This document shows, piece after piece, positions 10,162 through 19,020 of a stretch of 64,000 nt of DNA. The stretch comes from Deltaproteobacteria bacterium (lineage in GTDB: Bacteria > Myxococcota_A > UBA796 > CAJQPC01). Position numbers and translations under genes: made by a program. Position 1 is the first letter of the stretch, and every line of letters starts with the position of its first letter. The notes beneath the pieces were generated by a model. The model saw only the letters and a list, made by a program, of their open reading frames with translations. It made no database searches and had not been told where the DNA came from. The DNA is taken from positions 1 to 64,000 of the forward strand of contig JADKFE010000001.1 in the NCBI GenBank assembly GCA_016717595.1, in the 5' to 3' direction.

Positions 10162-12165
10162 ATGACCCGTCCCGCGCTGCTCGCCCTTCTCACCCCGCTC
10201 ACGTTGATCCTCGCTTGCGGCGACAAGGACAGCTCGGACGATCCCTCCGGCGACGACAGCGCCGTCACCGCCTGCGGCGACGCCGACGACGACGGCGTGT
10301 GTGACGAGGCCGACTGCGCGCCCGACGACCCCTACAGCTTCCCCGGCGCCCCGGACATCCCCTACGACGGCAAAGACAACGACTGCGCCGGAGACGGCGA
10401 TCTGGTGGACTTTGACGGCGACGGCTACACCGCGAGCCAGGTCGGCGGCGATGACTGCAACGACGGCAACCCCACGGTGTACCCCGGCGCGCCGGAGACC
10501 TGCTACGACGGCGTCGACCAGGACTGCTCAGGCACTGAAGACACCAACGACTGCGACGGCGACGGCTACGACGGCCGCGGCGACGCCCGCTCCGACTGCG
10601 ACGACGAGAACGCCGACATCTACCCCGGCGCTGAGGAGATCTGGTACGACGGCCTGGACCAGGACTGCTCCGGCTTCTTGGACTCCGACTACGACCAAGA
10701 TCGGGACGGCGACGACGCCACGGCCTATGGCGGCACGGACTGCGACGATGAGGACCCCGCCGTGGCCGGGGGCCTCCCCGAGCGTTGGGACGGCGTAGAC
10801 TCCGACTGCGACAGCGCGTCCGATGATCTCGAGCCCAAACACGCGGCGCGGCGCTGGACCGGCAGCGCGGGCGTAGGGGACGGCTTCTTGGGCATGGGCG
10901 TGGCGATCTTAGACGACTACGACGGCGACGGCGGCAAGTCCGTGGCCTTCTCGGGGTATGGCGCCTCGGACGCAGGCTTCTATGGCGGCGCCTACGTCTT
11001 CGACTCCTTTGAGGAGGCCGGGCGCAGCACCGACACCGCGCTCACGAGCGTCACCGGGGACGAGGGCAGCTACTTCGGCTTTGACCTCGCCAACGTCGGG
11101 GACCTCGACGGGGACGGCCTCGCCGAGCTGCTGATCGGCGGGCCCTTGGTGGCGAACGGGCTCGGCCTCGTCTTCCGCGGCGCCGACCTCGCCGCGGGCG
11201 GGGCCTTGGACACCGACGACGCCCTCGCCGGGCTCTCGGGCAACGACTACACCGGCATCGACGTGGCCGCCGCCGGGGACGTGAACGGCGACGGCGTGCC
11301 TGATCTGGCCGTGGGCACGGGCTGGCTCACGTCCACCCACGTCGTCATCTACAGCGGCGCCGACGCCGCGGCCGCCGAGGGCGGCACGCTTCGCACCATC
11401 GAGGCCCTGGGGCAGATCGACGCCTCGGGCGGCGCGGGCGGGCTCACCGTCGGCGGCCCCGACGTAGACGGCGACGGCCTCGACGACGTGCTCGTCGCGG
11501 GCATCACCGCCACCTTCGGCGCCACGGCGATCGTCTACGGCGCGGAGCTTGTGGGCGGGGTGGCCTTCACCTTCTCCGATCTGCCCTACCTGCGCGGCGA
11601 CACCAACGACAGCCTCATCGGCGTCACCTCCGGCTGGATGGATGACTCCGACGGCGACGGCTACCCCGAGCTGCTCATCCGGGCCTATGGTGAGGCGGGC
11701 GCGGCGGGCACGGCCGGCGGCGTGGTCTATGTCGTAGACGCCCACAGCCTCGACGGCACCCAGCAGTACGCCAGCGCCGTCGCCCAGACCATCATCGACG
11801 GCGACCGCGACGACGGCCACCTCGCGCCGGGCGAGACCAACGGAGATCTCGACGGGGATGGGTCCGTAGACCTCTTGCTCTTGAGCTCCGGCGATCGAGA
11901 CCAGACCTGGGAGTTTCTGGGGGTCACGGGCATCGACTCCCACGTCACCTTCGCCCGCGGCGCCGACATGAAGGGCGGCGGCCGCTTCGCCTTGGCCGAC
12001 ATCGCGCAGACCTTGGCCATCGAGTCCGAGAACTCCGACGATCTTCTGGGCTACTCCAACGCCGTCGGAGACGTAAACGGCGACGGCAAGCCCGACCTCT
12101 TGTTGGGGTCGCCTCCGGGCTCCTACCTCGCCGGGTACATGACCCTCTTCCTCAACGAGCTCTGA
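10162..12165 (+). CDS. Lipoprotein with MopE-type metal-binding repeats and FG-GAP beta-propeller repeats
   Basis: 667 aa. Signal peptide with lipobox ending ILAC at residue 19. Residues about 37-225 hold four Asp/Cys-rich repeats of the 'putative metal-binding' (MopE-like) type, with DCDD and PGA elements and spacing such as YPGAPETCYDG. From about 230 the protein has repeated FG-GAP/integrin-alpha-type units with calcium-loop motifs (DLDGDGLAELLIG, DVNGDGVPDLAVG, DVNGDGKPDLLLG). It is expected on the cell surface, binding calcium or another metal, possibly as an adhesin. GGAGG 7 nt before the ATG is the RBS. sfsA starts 3 nt after its stop. Confidence 0.9.
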   Translation: MTRPALLALLTPLTLILACGDKDSSDDPSGDDSAVTACGDADDDGVCDEADCAPDDPYSFPGAPDIPYDGKDNDCAGDGDLVDFDGDGYTASQVGGDDCNDGNPTVYPGAPETCYDGVDQDCSGTEDTNDCDGDGYDGRGDARSDCDDENADIYPGAEEIWYDGLDQDCSGFLDSDYDQDRDGDDATAYGGTDCDDEDPAVAGGLPERWDGVDSDCDSASDDLEPKHAARRWTGSAGVGDGFLGMGVAILDDYDGDGGKSVAFSGYGASDAGFYGGAYVFDSFEEAGRSTDTALTSVTGDEGSYFGFDLANVGDLDGDGLAELLIGGPLVANGLGLVFRGADLAAGGALDTDDALAGLSGNDYTGIDVAAAGDVNGDGVPDLAVGTGWLTSTHVVIYSGADAAAAEGGTLRTIEALGQIDASGGAGGLTVGGPDVDGDGLDDVLVAGITATFGATAIVYGAELVGGVAFTFSDLPYLRGDTNDSLIGVTSGWMDDSDGDGYPELLIRAYGEAGAAGTAGGVVYVVDAHSLDGTQQYASAVAQTIIDGDRDDGHLAPGETNGDLDGDGSVDLLLLSSGDRDQTWEFLGVTGIDSHVTFARGADMKGGGRFALADIAQTLAIESENSDDLLGYSNAVGDVNGDGKPDLLLGSPPGSYLAGYMTLFLNEL

Positions 12166-12168
12166 GGC

Positions 12169-12876
12169 GTGCGCCTGCCCGAGCCCCTGCGCCGGGGCGT
12201 GGTCACCCGCCGCGAGAAACGTTTCTTGTCGTGGGGCACGCTCCACGATGGCCGCGCCGTCGAGGCCCACTGCCCCAACCCCGGCGGAATGACGAGCTGC
12301 TGGGAGCCCGGCGGCGAGGCGATCTTCACCGAGCACGACGACCCCCGGCGAAAGCTCCGGTTCACCTGGCAGGCCGCGCGGGTGGGCGGCGCGTGGGTGG
12401 TCGTGAACACCCAGCTCCCCAACCGGCTCGTCGAGGAGGCGCTGCTGGGCGACGGTGTGCCAGGGCTCGACGGCGCCCGGCACCTGCGCCGTGAGGTGGT
12501 GAGCCCGGTGGGGGAGGGGCGCTTTGACCACCTGATTGAGCTTGGCGGTGAGCCGGTGTTTGTAGAGGTCAAAGGGGCGTCTTGGCTGGCCGAGCCCGGG
12601 GTCTGCGCCTTCCCCGACGCCAAGACCGAGCGCGGCACCCGGCACCTGCACACCTTGGCCCAGCTCGCCCAGGCCGGGCACAAGGCCTTGATCCTGTTTG
12701 TGATCTGCCGGGACAACGCGAGCGCCGTGCGCCCCGCCCGGGAGGTGGACCCCCGCTTCGCCGACGCCCTCCTGCGCGCGAGAGACGCCGGGGTGGGGAT
12801 GTTGGCGCTGCGCACCACACTTCACGCCGAGGCGGGCCTGTGGGAGATCGTCGGCGAGGGCGCGGTGATCCTCTAG
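12169..12876 (+). CDS. sfsA: SfsA family DNA-binding / nuclease-fold protein
   Basis: 235 aa, normal for SfsA, from a GTG start 3 nt after the preceding stop. Family motifs: HCPNPGGM near 35-42, NTQLPNRLV near 80, the nuclease-like FVEVKGASW near 124, PDAKTERGTRHL, and the C-terminal GMLALRTTL segment. In E. coli SfsA is described as a sugar-fermentation stimulation and DNA-binding protein; the fold is restriction-endonuclease-like. Probably co-transcribed with the MopE/FG-GAP gene. Confidence 0.95.
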   Translation: MRLPEPLRRGVVTRREKRFLSWGTLHDGRAVEAHCPNPGGMTSCWEPGGEAIFTEHDDPRRKLRFTWQAARVGGAWVVVNTQLPNRLVEEALLGDGVPGLDGARHLRREVVSPVGEGRFDHLIELGGEPVFVEVKGASWLAEPGVCAFPDAKTERGTRHLHTLAQLAQAGHKALILFVICRDNASAVRPAREVDPRFADALLRARDAGVGMLALRTTLHAEAGLWEIVGEGAVIL

Positions 12877-12910
12877 GCCCGGCGCCGTGTCCATCATTCG
12901 TCCCGCCGAC

Positions 12911-12937
12911 CCCACCCCGTTCAGGTTAGGGGGTGGG
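12911..12937 (+). terminator. Possible hairpin downstream of sfsA
   Basis: CCCACCCC (12911-12918) and GGGGTGGG (12930-12937) form an 8-bp perfect stem with an 11-nt loop in the short gap between sfsA and the next gene. There is no T-tract, so termination is uncertain; it could instead be a transcript-end stabiliser. Confidence 0.3.
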
Positions 12938-12966
12938 CGCTCTGAGATGGACTGATGGAGGTCGTG

Positions 12967-14352
12967 GTGAGTGCAGCAGGTTCAGGCTCCCAAGAAGGCG
13001 CGCCGCCGCCGGTGTCATTGTTGCTGATCGCCCTGGCCGCCGCGGCCTTCGCGGGCCTCGGCTGGCTCGCTTGGGCGGGCACCCTGGGCTTCAAGGCGCT
13101 GGGGCTCTTGTTGGTCTCCGTGGGGCTGTACTTCGTCGGGCGCCGAAAGGTGGGCAAAGGCCTGCGCGGCCAGCTCGACATGGTGGCGAAGGTGCTGTTC
13201 ACCGTCGTCGGCGGCGTCGCGCTCTTGCGCCACCCCATCGAGGTCGAGGGCGGGGCGAAGCTGCCGGTGTACGAGGCCATCAGCGCCTACATCGACCAGG
13301 TCGACTCCTCAACCTTCTTCTTCTACGCCTTCATCGCGATGGCCGTGAAGTTTGTCGGCGTCATCAGCTCGGCCTTCGCCTGGCACCTCCTGCTCGTCGG
13401 CCAAGGCATTCGGTACCCGTTCTGGTCGAAGATCATGACGGCGTTTCTGATCGGCCGGTTCATCGGCACGTTTATGCCGTCCACCATCGGTCTTGACGGC
13501 TACACGCTCTATGAGGCGGGCCGCTACTCCAACCAGTGGCCCCGGGCGATCACCGCGAAGGCGCTGGAGAAGTTCATCGGCATCACCGGCCTGTTCTTGG
13601 GCATGGTGCTCACGATGCCCTTTGGCTACTCGGTGATCGTGGACGTCACCAGCGCCGCGGGCAAGCCGGAGTCTGCGCCGCTCCTCGCTGGGGTGATCAC
13701 CGCCGTCGCGGGCGGCATCTCCGCGGTCGTCGTCATCGGCCTGATCTTCCCCGGCGCGATCATCTTCGTGATGAACCTCGTCGGTCGTGTCGCCGAGGCC
13801 CTCGCGGGGGTGCCTGGCATCAAGAAGATCGCCAACCGCGCGCTGGGGTTGTTGCTCGGCTTCACCGAGGCCGTCGGCGCCTACCGCGGGCAGCTCGGCT
13901 TGTTGATGACCGCCTTGGTCTCAAAGTTCATCACGCACTTCACCACAGCCGTCGTGTACTACTTCACCGCGCTGGCCATCGGCGTGACCACGGCGAAGTT
14001 CTGGCCCATCGTCTTCGGCTCCACGATTCAGATCTTGGCGACGATCTTCGCGCCGACCATCGCCGGTGAGGGCGCCCGTGAGGCGTTCCAGGCGATCTTG
14101 CTCTCCAAAGAGCTCGGCGGCGTGGCCCAGGCGGTGCTCTCCGGCGCCTTGGGCTTCTTGGCCGCTGAGGCCGCGACCTTGTGGGGCGGCGCGTTCTTGT
14201 GGACCCGCGTCGCTGGCTGGCGCCCGGCCTTCGCCCTGGTGGACGGCAAGCAGGTGGACTACGCCTGGATCAACGACGACGAGGACGGCTCCTTTGACGC
14301 GGAGAAGCTCGCCCGCGCCCAGGCCGAGCACGCCGCGCCGCCCAAAGCCTGA
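12967..14352 (+). CDS. LPG-synthase-TM / UPF0104-type polytopic membrane protein
   Basis: About 461 aa with many transmembrane helices. The segment FLIGRFIGTFMPSTIGLDGY, with the following EKFIGITGLFLGMV, matches the membrane domain of the lysylphosphatidylglycerol-synthase TM family, which includes flippase-like proteins; the cytosolic transferase domain is absent. A lipid- or polyprenyl-linked substrate is likely but not identified. The start is uncertain: ATG at 12955 has no RBS, while GTG at 12967 has GGAGG 5 nt upstream and is preferred. The C-terminal tail is charged and cytoplasmic. First of a run of + strand envelope genes. Confidence 0.85.
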   Translation: MSAAGSGSQEGAPPPVSLLLIALAAAAFAGLGWLAWAGTLGFKALGLLLVSVGLYFVGRRKVGKGLRGQLDMVAKVLFTVVGGVALLRHPIEVEGGAKLPVYEAISAYIDQVDSSTFFFYAFIAMAVKFVGVISSAFAWHLLLVGQGIRYPFWSKIMTAFLIGRFIGTFMPSTIGLDGYTLYEAGRYSNQWPRAITAKALEKFIGITGLFLGMVLTMPFGYSVIVDVTSAAGKPESAPLLAGVITAVAGGISAVVVIGLIFPGAIIFVMNLVGRVAEALAGVPGIKKIANRALGLLLGFTEAVGAYRGQLGLLMTALVSKFITHFTTAVVYYFTALAIGVTTAKFWPIVFGSTIQILATIFAPTIAGEGAREAFQAILLSKELGGVAQAVLSGALGFLAAEAATLWGGAFLWTRVAGWRPAFALVDGKQVDYAWINDDEDGSFDAEKLARAQAEHAAPPKA

Positions 14353-14431
14353 GCCCCTCTCGACGAGCGGCCCTCACTTGAGGTACTCTTTCACCGGTGA
14401 GGGCGCGCGCTGCGCCCGTCGGAGCTGACCC

Positions 14432-15323
14432 ATGCGCCTCCTCGTTGCCCTGACGGTCCTTGGGCTGGCCAGCCGCCCCGCGCTGGCCGCGTGGCCCGAC
14501 GACATCAGCCTCTCGTCCTTGCCCGGCGCCTCGGGCGATCTCATCTGCGACAACACGGCGGGCGACAACCCCGATCTGCCGTCTTGTTACGAGACGGTCG
14601 TGCGTGAGATGGGCGTGGCCATCGCCAACAAGGGCTGGGCGCCCGCCGACTCCTTGGGGGTCAACGGCTTTGAGCTGGAGGTGAGCAACACCATCGCCTT
14701 CATCTCCGCGGGCGGCCCCAACTTCGGCGACGTCGGCCCTTGGGACGCCGTTCACGAGGACCAAACCCCGCGGCAAACCCTCTGGATCCCCCGCATTCAG
14801 GCCCGAAAAGGCCTGCCGTTCTCGGTGGATGTCGGCGGTCAGCTCGGCTGGGTGGCGACGTCTCGGCAGACGGTGTTCGGCGGTTATGCGCGCTGGTCGC
14901 CCATCGAAGGCTATCGCCAGGGCCCCGATCTCGCCTTGCAGGCGGGCTACGCGGGCTATGTCGGCAACTCCCAGCTTGAGCTGGGCGTGATGGACTTCTC
15001 GGGGACCATCTCCCTACACCTTGCCCTTCGGCTCGTTGCTGAACATCAACAGCGCGAGCTTCGCGCCCTACGCGGGCGGCGGCAAGCTCTGGATTCACGC
15101 CAAGCCCCGGGTGGGCGCTGAAGAGGCTGAAGAGTACGGCGTGTACGAGGTCTCGGGCTTCAAGAAGTCGCCGGTCTACGACGCCACCGACCCCTCGTTT
15201 AACCCCTGGGTGGTCCACGGCGGCTTCCGGCTGGTGAGCCGCAGCTTCGAGTTTAAGCTCAGCACCTCTTGGGCCCCGAAGGTGATGCCGACTCTGAACG
15301 TCGGCATGGGCTTCACCTACTGA
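14432..15323 (+). pseudogene. Outer-membrane-type secreted protein, interrupted by a single-base frameshift
   Basis: The 5' part (from ATG 14432) encodes a signal peptide (MRLLVALTVLGLASRPALA) and about 190 residues of beta-rich protein. The 3' part continues in another frame from about 15018 and ends at 15323 with the aromatic terminus GMGFTY, typical of outer-membrane beta-barrels. Removing one C from the CCC at 15012-15014 joins GTIS directly to YTLPFGSLLNI and gives one protein of about 296 aa. It is either a recent mutation or a sequence error. The stop overlaps the start of the next outer-membrane gene. Confidence 0.75.
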
Positions 15324-17644
15324 GCGCCTTCGCCGCGCTGCGCTGGGCGGCGGCGCTCCTCGTCGGGCTCTTCCCGGCGTTGGTGCTCGCGCGCCCGGCG
15401 CTGACGATCGACGCCGAGGTCAGCGCCGATCTGCGCCGGGTCTGGGGCCTCATCCGTGTCGAGGACGGCGAGGGGCTCGTCTTCGCCGACCCGATGGCGC
15501 TTCTGCCCGAGCCCCAAGACGACCTCGTGCTGACGCGCACTTACCCGGGCCCACCGGACGTAGGCAGCGCGCGGCTCGTGGACCTGGGCCCGGGGCTCTA
15601 CTGGTTTGAGACGCGCCTGCCGCGCCGCTTGGGCGATCTCGGCGTCGAGCCCGGCGAGGCGATGTGGGCCAACGGCGGCTTCTTCCCCCAGCCGCTTCTC
15701 GACGGTCGGGTGGCGCCGCTTGAGTGGTCGGCGGAGGTGCGCCTGCCCCAGGGCGCCCTCGGCGGGCTCAACGGCCAGGCCGGGGAGGGGAGCTTACGGT
15801 TTGAGGGCGTGGCCGACCGCTTAAGCCTCGCGGTGATGTTTGACGCGCGGCTCACCGAGCTGGCGCCAGGCCTCACCCTGTTGGAGCGTGGCCCGCGCCG
15901 CCCCCGCCGGGACGAGGAGCTGCGCGCGCTCTACGCCACCTTGCCCCGCCGCGCGCCGCTGTTGATCATCGAGACCGAAGATCAGCGCCGCCTCGCGCGC
16001 CCCGGCCCCGGGACGCTCTTTCTCGCCGAGCTGGCGTTTCGGCTCACGCCTCCGCTGCCGCGCCTGCACCGCGCGGGGGTGCTCGAGGGCATGTTGACCG
16101 CCACCCTCGACGTGGAGGAGCTCTGGTGGCGCCAGCTCGCCGCCCGGGCCTTGGCCCAGGAGGCGACGGCCCGCGCCCGGGCTGAGGCGGCGGCGGCGGC
16201 GCGTTTGGGCGGCTGGATCCCCGTCGTTGACGCCTTGGTGTACTCCGGCCGGGCCCCGTTTCACGCCGAGGTCTTCTCCGAGACCTACCCCGGAGATCCC
16301 CTTCGGGACGATCTCGCCGAGCGGTTTAACCCCGAGGAGGTCGGCGGCGTCGCCGCGGTGAAGCTCGACGATCGGTATGGCCCGGGCACGGCCTCGGCCC
16401 TCGCGGCCCGGCTGATGGCGGGGGACAGCCCCGAGGTGGCCTGCGCGGCCATCGGCGTGCCCTTCGCCGAGCTGCTCGGGTGGCGCGCGCCGACGGCCCA
16501 CCAAGACCTCACCTTGAGCGTGCGCCCGGCCTTGGGGGAGCCCGGCTGGCGGGTGGAGGTGGTGCGGGACGCGCCGCCGGAGGCCCCGATCGAGCCCGTG
16601 GTGGTGGTGATCGACGGCGAGCGCCACCTCTGGGACGCGCCTCCCGGGGGCAGCCAGAGCTGGTCTTGGCCCCGCGCGCCCCGCGGGGTCGTCGTCGATC
16701 CCGAGGGCCACGTCAAACAGACCAGCGCCGCCGGGGACGCCTGGCCGCCGCGGGTGGTGCCCGTGCTCTACGCCGCGCCCACGAGCGTCAACCTCACCGA
16801 GCGCCTGTTCGCGGGCTCGGCCACCTTACGGATGCGCCGCCGCTACGACACCCGCAAAGCCATCGACCTCGGCCTCTACGCGGATGAGCAGGTTCAGGCC
16901 GCGCTGAGCCTCGGGCTCTCAACCTGGGCCGGCCCGCTGCAAGATCGCCGCCAGCGCCCGCACTACATGAGCCTGAGCCTGAGCCCGATCTTGTTGAACC
17001 CCGCCTTTCGCCCCACAGAGGACGGTCGGGTCGCCCTGGAGATGAGCCTCGGCTACGCCTGGGACAGCCGCGTCGGCTGGACCTTCCCCGTGGAGGGCGC
17101 CCGGCTGAGCGTCGCGGTAGACGGCGGGCTGGTGCCCAACAGCGACGCGCGCTGGGCCTCGGCGCGGGCGGGGGCCTTGGGCCTGTGGTCGCCGCACCCC
17201 CGGGTGGTCCTCGCCGGGCGGGTCTCCGTGGGGCAGGCCTGGGGACAGGTGGATCACCGGCTCTTGGCCTTGGGCGGCAGCGCCGCCACCCGCGGCGTGG
17301 CCCCCGGCGCGGCGGTGGGCACCTCACGCGCCCTGGCCGGCCTCGATCTGCGGGTGATGCCCCTGCGGGATCTCTCCTGGCCGCTCGCCTGGATCTACTG
17401 GCTGGAGGACGTGCAGCTCACCACGGGGATCGAGGGCGGCGCGGTGGGCGGCGCCACGCTCTCCGGCGCGGCGGGGCAGGGGCGCTACGGCGCGTTCGGC
17501 CTCTCCGGCGGCCTGCTGTTCACCGTGGACGGCCTGGGCCTCATCCCCGGCCAGCTCGGCCTCACCGTGGCGCGCCCGCTCTGGGCGAGCCAGGGCATCC
17601 CCAAGGATCCGCAGCTCCTCGTGCGCTGGGGCCAAGAGTTTTAG
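15320..17644 (+). CDS. Large outer-membrane beta-barrel protein with an N-terminal extracytoplasmic domain
   Basis: About 774 aa. The frame is open back to 15269, but the best signal peptide begins at 15320 (unusual CTG overlapping the previous stop): SAFAALRWAAALLVGLFPALVLA. Residues about 30-420 form a globular region vaguely like the N-terminal beta domain and helical body of M1-type aminopeptidases but with no HExxH motif. From about 500 onward alternating hydrophobic strands end in LLVRWGQEF, a terminal Phe typical of BAM substrates and surface-antigen (Omp85-like) barrels. Function unknown. It follows a frameshifted outer-membrane gene and precedes the sigma/caspase operon. Confidence 0.75.
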   Translation: MSAFAALRWAAALLVGLFPALVLARPALTIDAEVSADLRRVWGLIRVEDGEGLVFADPMALLPEPQDDLVLTRTYPGPPDVGSARLVDLGPGLYWFETRLPRRLGDLGVEPGEAMWANGGFFPQPLLDGRVAPLEWSAEVRLPQGALGGLNGQAGEGSLRFEGVADRLSLAVMFDARLTELAPGLTLLERGPRRPRRDEELRALYATLPRRAPLLIIETEDQRRLARPGPGTLFLAELAFRLTPPLPRLHRAGVLEGMLTATLDVEELWWRQLAARALAQEATARARAEAAAAARLGGWIPVVDALVYSGRAPFHAEVFSETYPGDPLRDDLAERFNPEEVGGVAAVKLDDRYGPGTASALAARLMAGDSPEVACAAIGVPFAELLGWRAPTAHQDLTLSVRPALGEPGWRVEVVRDAPPEAPIEPVVVVIDGERHLWDAPPGGSQSWSWPRAPRGVVVDPEGHVKQTSAAGDAWPPRVVPVLYAAPTSVNLTERLFAGSATLRMRRRYDTRKAIDLGLYADEQVQAALSLGLSTWAGPLQDRRQRPHYMSLSLSPILLNPAFRPTEDGRVALEMSLGYAWDSRVGWTFPVEGARLSVAVDGGLVPNSDARWASARAGALGLWSPHPRVVLAGRVSVGQAWGQVDHRLLALGGSAATRGVAPGAAVGTSRALAGLDLRVMPLRDLSWPLAWIYWLEDVQLTTGIEGGAVGGATLSGAAGQGRYGAFGLSGGLLFTVDGLGLIPGQLGLTVARPLWASQGIPKDPQLLVRWGQEF

Positions 17645-17722
17645 GGCTAGACTTGAGGCCAGAGTCCTTTCAACCCCGCGCCGCTCCGGGGTCCACAGTC
17701 ACGACCCCTCCCCGAGCCCCTC

Positions 17723-18268
17723 GTGCCCGCCTCTGAGACTGAGCTTCGGACCCTCTACCAGCGTTACGCGCCGCCCCTGCTCGCGCGCTGTCGGCGGATC
17801 TTGGGCGACAACGAGGAGGCCCAAGACATCGTGCAAGAGACCTTCGCCCGGGTGATCCGCCGCTGGGACGAGTTCCGCCAAGAGGCGAGCCCCTACACCT
17901 GGATGGTGCGCATCTCCACCAACCTCTGCCTCAACCGCCTGCGCGACCACAAGAGCCGCGAGGCCAAACGGTCGATGCACCCCGAGGCCATCGTCGGCGA
18001 CGGCTTCACCGCGCCCCATGACCACAAGAGCGACGAGGCCGCCCTGGTGCGCCGCGCGCTCGCTGAGGCCGATGAGCAGACCCGCGCGCTGATCATCTAC
18101 CTCTACTTCGACGACATGACCCGCCAAGAGGCCGCCGCGCTCGTCGGCCTGTCCCAGCCCACCCTGCGCAAGCGCCTCGACGAGTTCTTCGTGCGAGCCC
18201 GCCGCGCCCTGAGCGCCCCCGAGGCCGCCGCGCTGGCGGTCCTCCTCGGCGCCTTGGTGTCCCGATGA
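17723..18268 (+). CDS. ECF-type sigma-70 family RNA polymerase sigma factor
   Basis: 181 aa from a GTG. Region 2 is recognisable (YAPPLLARCRRILGDNEEAQDIVQ ... FARVIRRWDEF ... YTWMVRISTNLCLNRLRD) and region 4 ends with the helix-turn-helix RQEAAALVGLSQPTLRKRL. It is small, with no region 1 or 3, as in ECF factors. It opens a four-gene operon in which every junction is a 4-nt overlap (18265, 19017, 20609). The next gene is an anti-sigma-like membrane protein, so activity is probably held until an envelope signal arrives. Confidence 0.93.
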   Translation: MPASETELRTLYQRYAPPLLARCRRILGDNEEAQDIVQETFARVIRRWDEFRQEASPYTWMVRISTNLCLNRLRDHKSREAKRSMHPEAIVGDGFTAPHDHKSDEAALVRRALAEADEQTRALIIYLYFDDMTRQEAAALVGLSQPTLRKRLDEFFVRARRALSAPEAAALAVLLGALVSR

Positions 18269-19020
18269 TCCGCCCCGAGCAGCTCAACGACGGAACCCGC
18301 CCCTCCCGCCTCGCCTTGGCCCTCGCCGCCACCGGGGAGACCGCGCCGCAGAGCGGCCCCGAGGCCCTCGCCTTCGCCGCGGAGCTTCAAGACGCCGAGG
18401 CCAGCCTCGCGCCGTTTGACTGGGAGATCCTCCGCGCCGCCGCCGCGCGGGGTGAGGACGAGCGCCCAGCCTCGGCGCCTGCGCAGGCGACGCCGCCGTG
18501 GTGGCGCCGTTTTGGCCTGCTCCTCGCCCCGGCCCTCGCCGTGGCCGCGGCGCTGCTCATCGCCGTGCTGCCCGAGACCCCGTCGAGCCGCGCCAAAGGT
18601 GACGTTGACCTCGACTTTGTCGTGCTGCGTGAGGGCCGGGTGATGCCCGGCGTCGAGGGCCGGGTGTACGGCCCCGGCGACCTGCTCCAGTTCACCTACC
18701 GCGCTGAAGGCCACGAGCAGCTCGTGCTGATGTCCATCGACGGCCAGGGCAAAGTGACCGTGTTTTATCCAAGCCAAGGCGACGCGCCTCTGGCGGTCGT
18801 CCCCGGTGAGCGCCATGTGCTCGACGGGTCCATCGCGCTGGACGCCGCGCCGGGCCCCGAGCTGTTCGTCGCCGTGTTCGGCCCCAGCAGCGTGGGTGAG
18901 GCCCGGGAGCTCGTCGAGGACGCCTGGGCCCAAGGGGGCGCGGCCGCCGTCACCCGGCTCAAAGAGACGGACCCGGCCGTAGACGTGGTGATGGTGCAGA
19001 AGCCTGAGCGGGCTTTATGA
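18265..19020 (+). CDS. Anti-sigma-like single-pass membrane protein with periplasmic DUF4384-like domain
   Basis: 251 aa; ATG overlaps the sigma factor stop (ATGA). Residues 1-75 are cytoplasmic and helical, in the position of an anti-sigma domain but without the HxxxCxxC zinc motif. A transmembrane helix spans about 83-102 (FGLLLAPALAVAAALLIAVL). The periplasmic part (about 110-250) contains a beta domain, YGPGDLLQFTYRAEGHEQLVL then KVTVFYPSQGD, resembling DUF4384 modules often found with caspases. Position and topology suggest a regulator linking the sigma factor to the periplasm. The anti-sigma role is inferred, not demonstrated. Confidence 0.75.
   Translation: MIRPEQLNDGTRPSRLALALAATGETAPQSGPEALAFAAELQDAEASLAPFDWEILRAAAARGEDERPASAPAQATPPWWRRFGLLLAPALAVAAALLIAVLPETPSSRAKGDVDLDFVVLREGRVMPGVEGRVYGPGDLLQFTYRAEGHEQLVLMSIDGQGKVTVFYPSQGDAPLAVVPGERHVLDGSIALDAAPGPELFVAVFGPSSVGEARELVEDAWAQGGAAAVTRLKETDPAVDVVMVQKPERAL

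Noticed and set aside
10909..12915. 668-residue open frame on the minus strand opposite the MopE/FG-GAP gene and sfsA
   Set aside because: Shadow of two well-supported + strand genes; residues are Val/Gly/Ala-rich with no domain.
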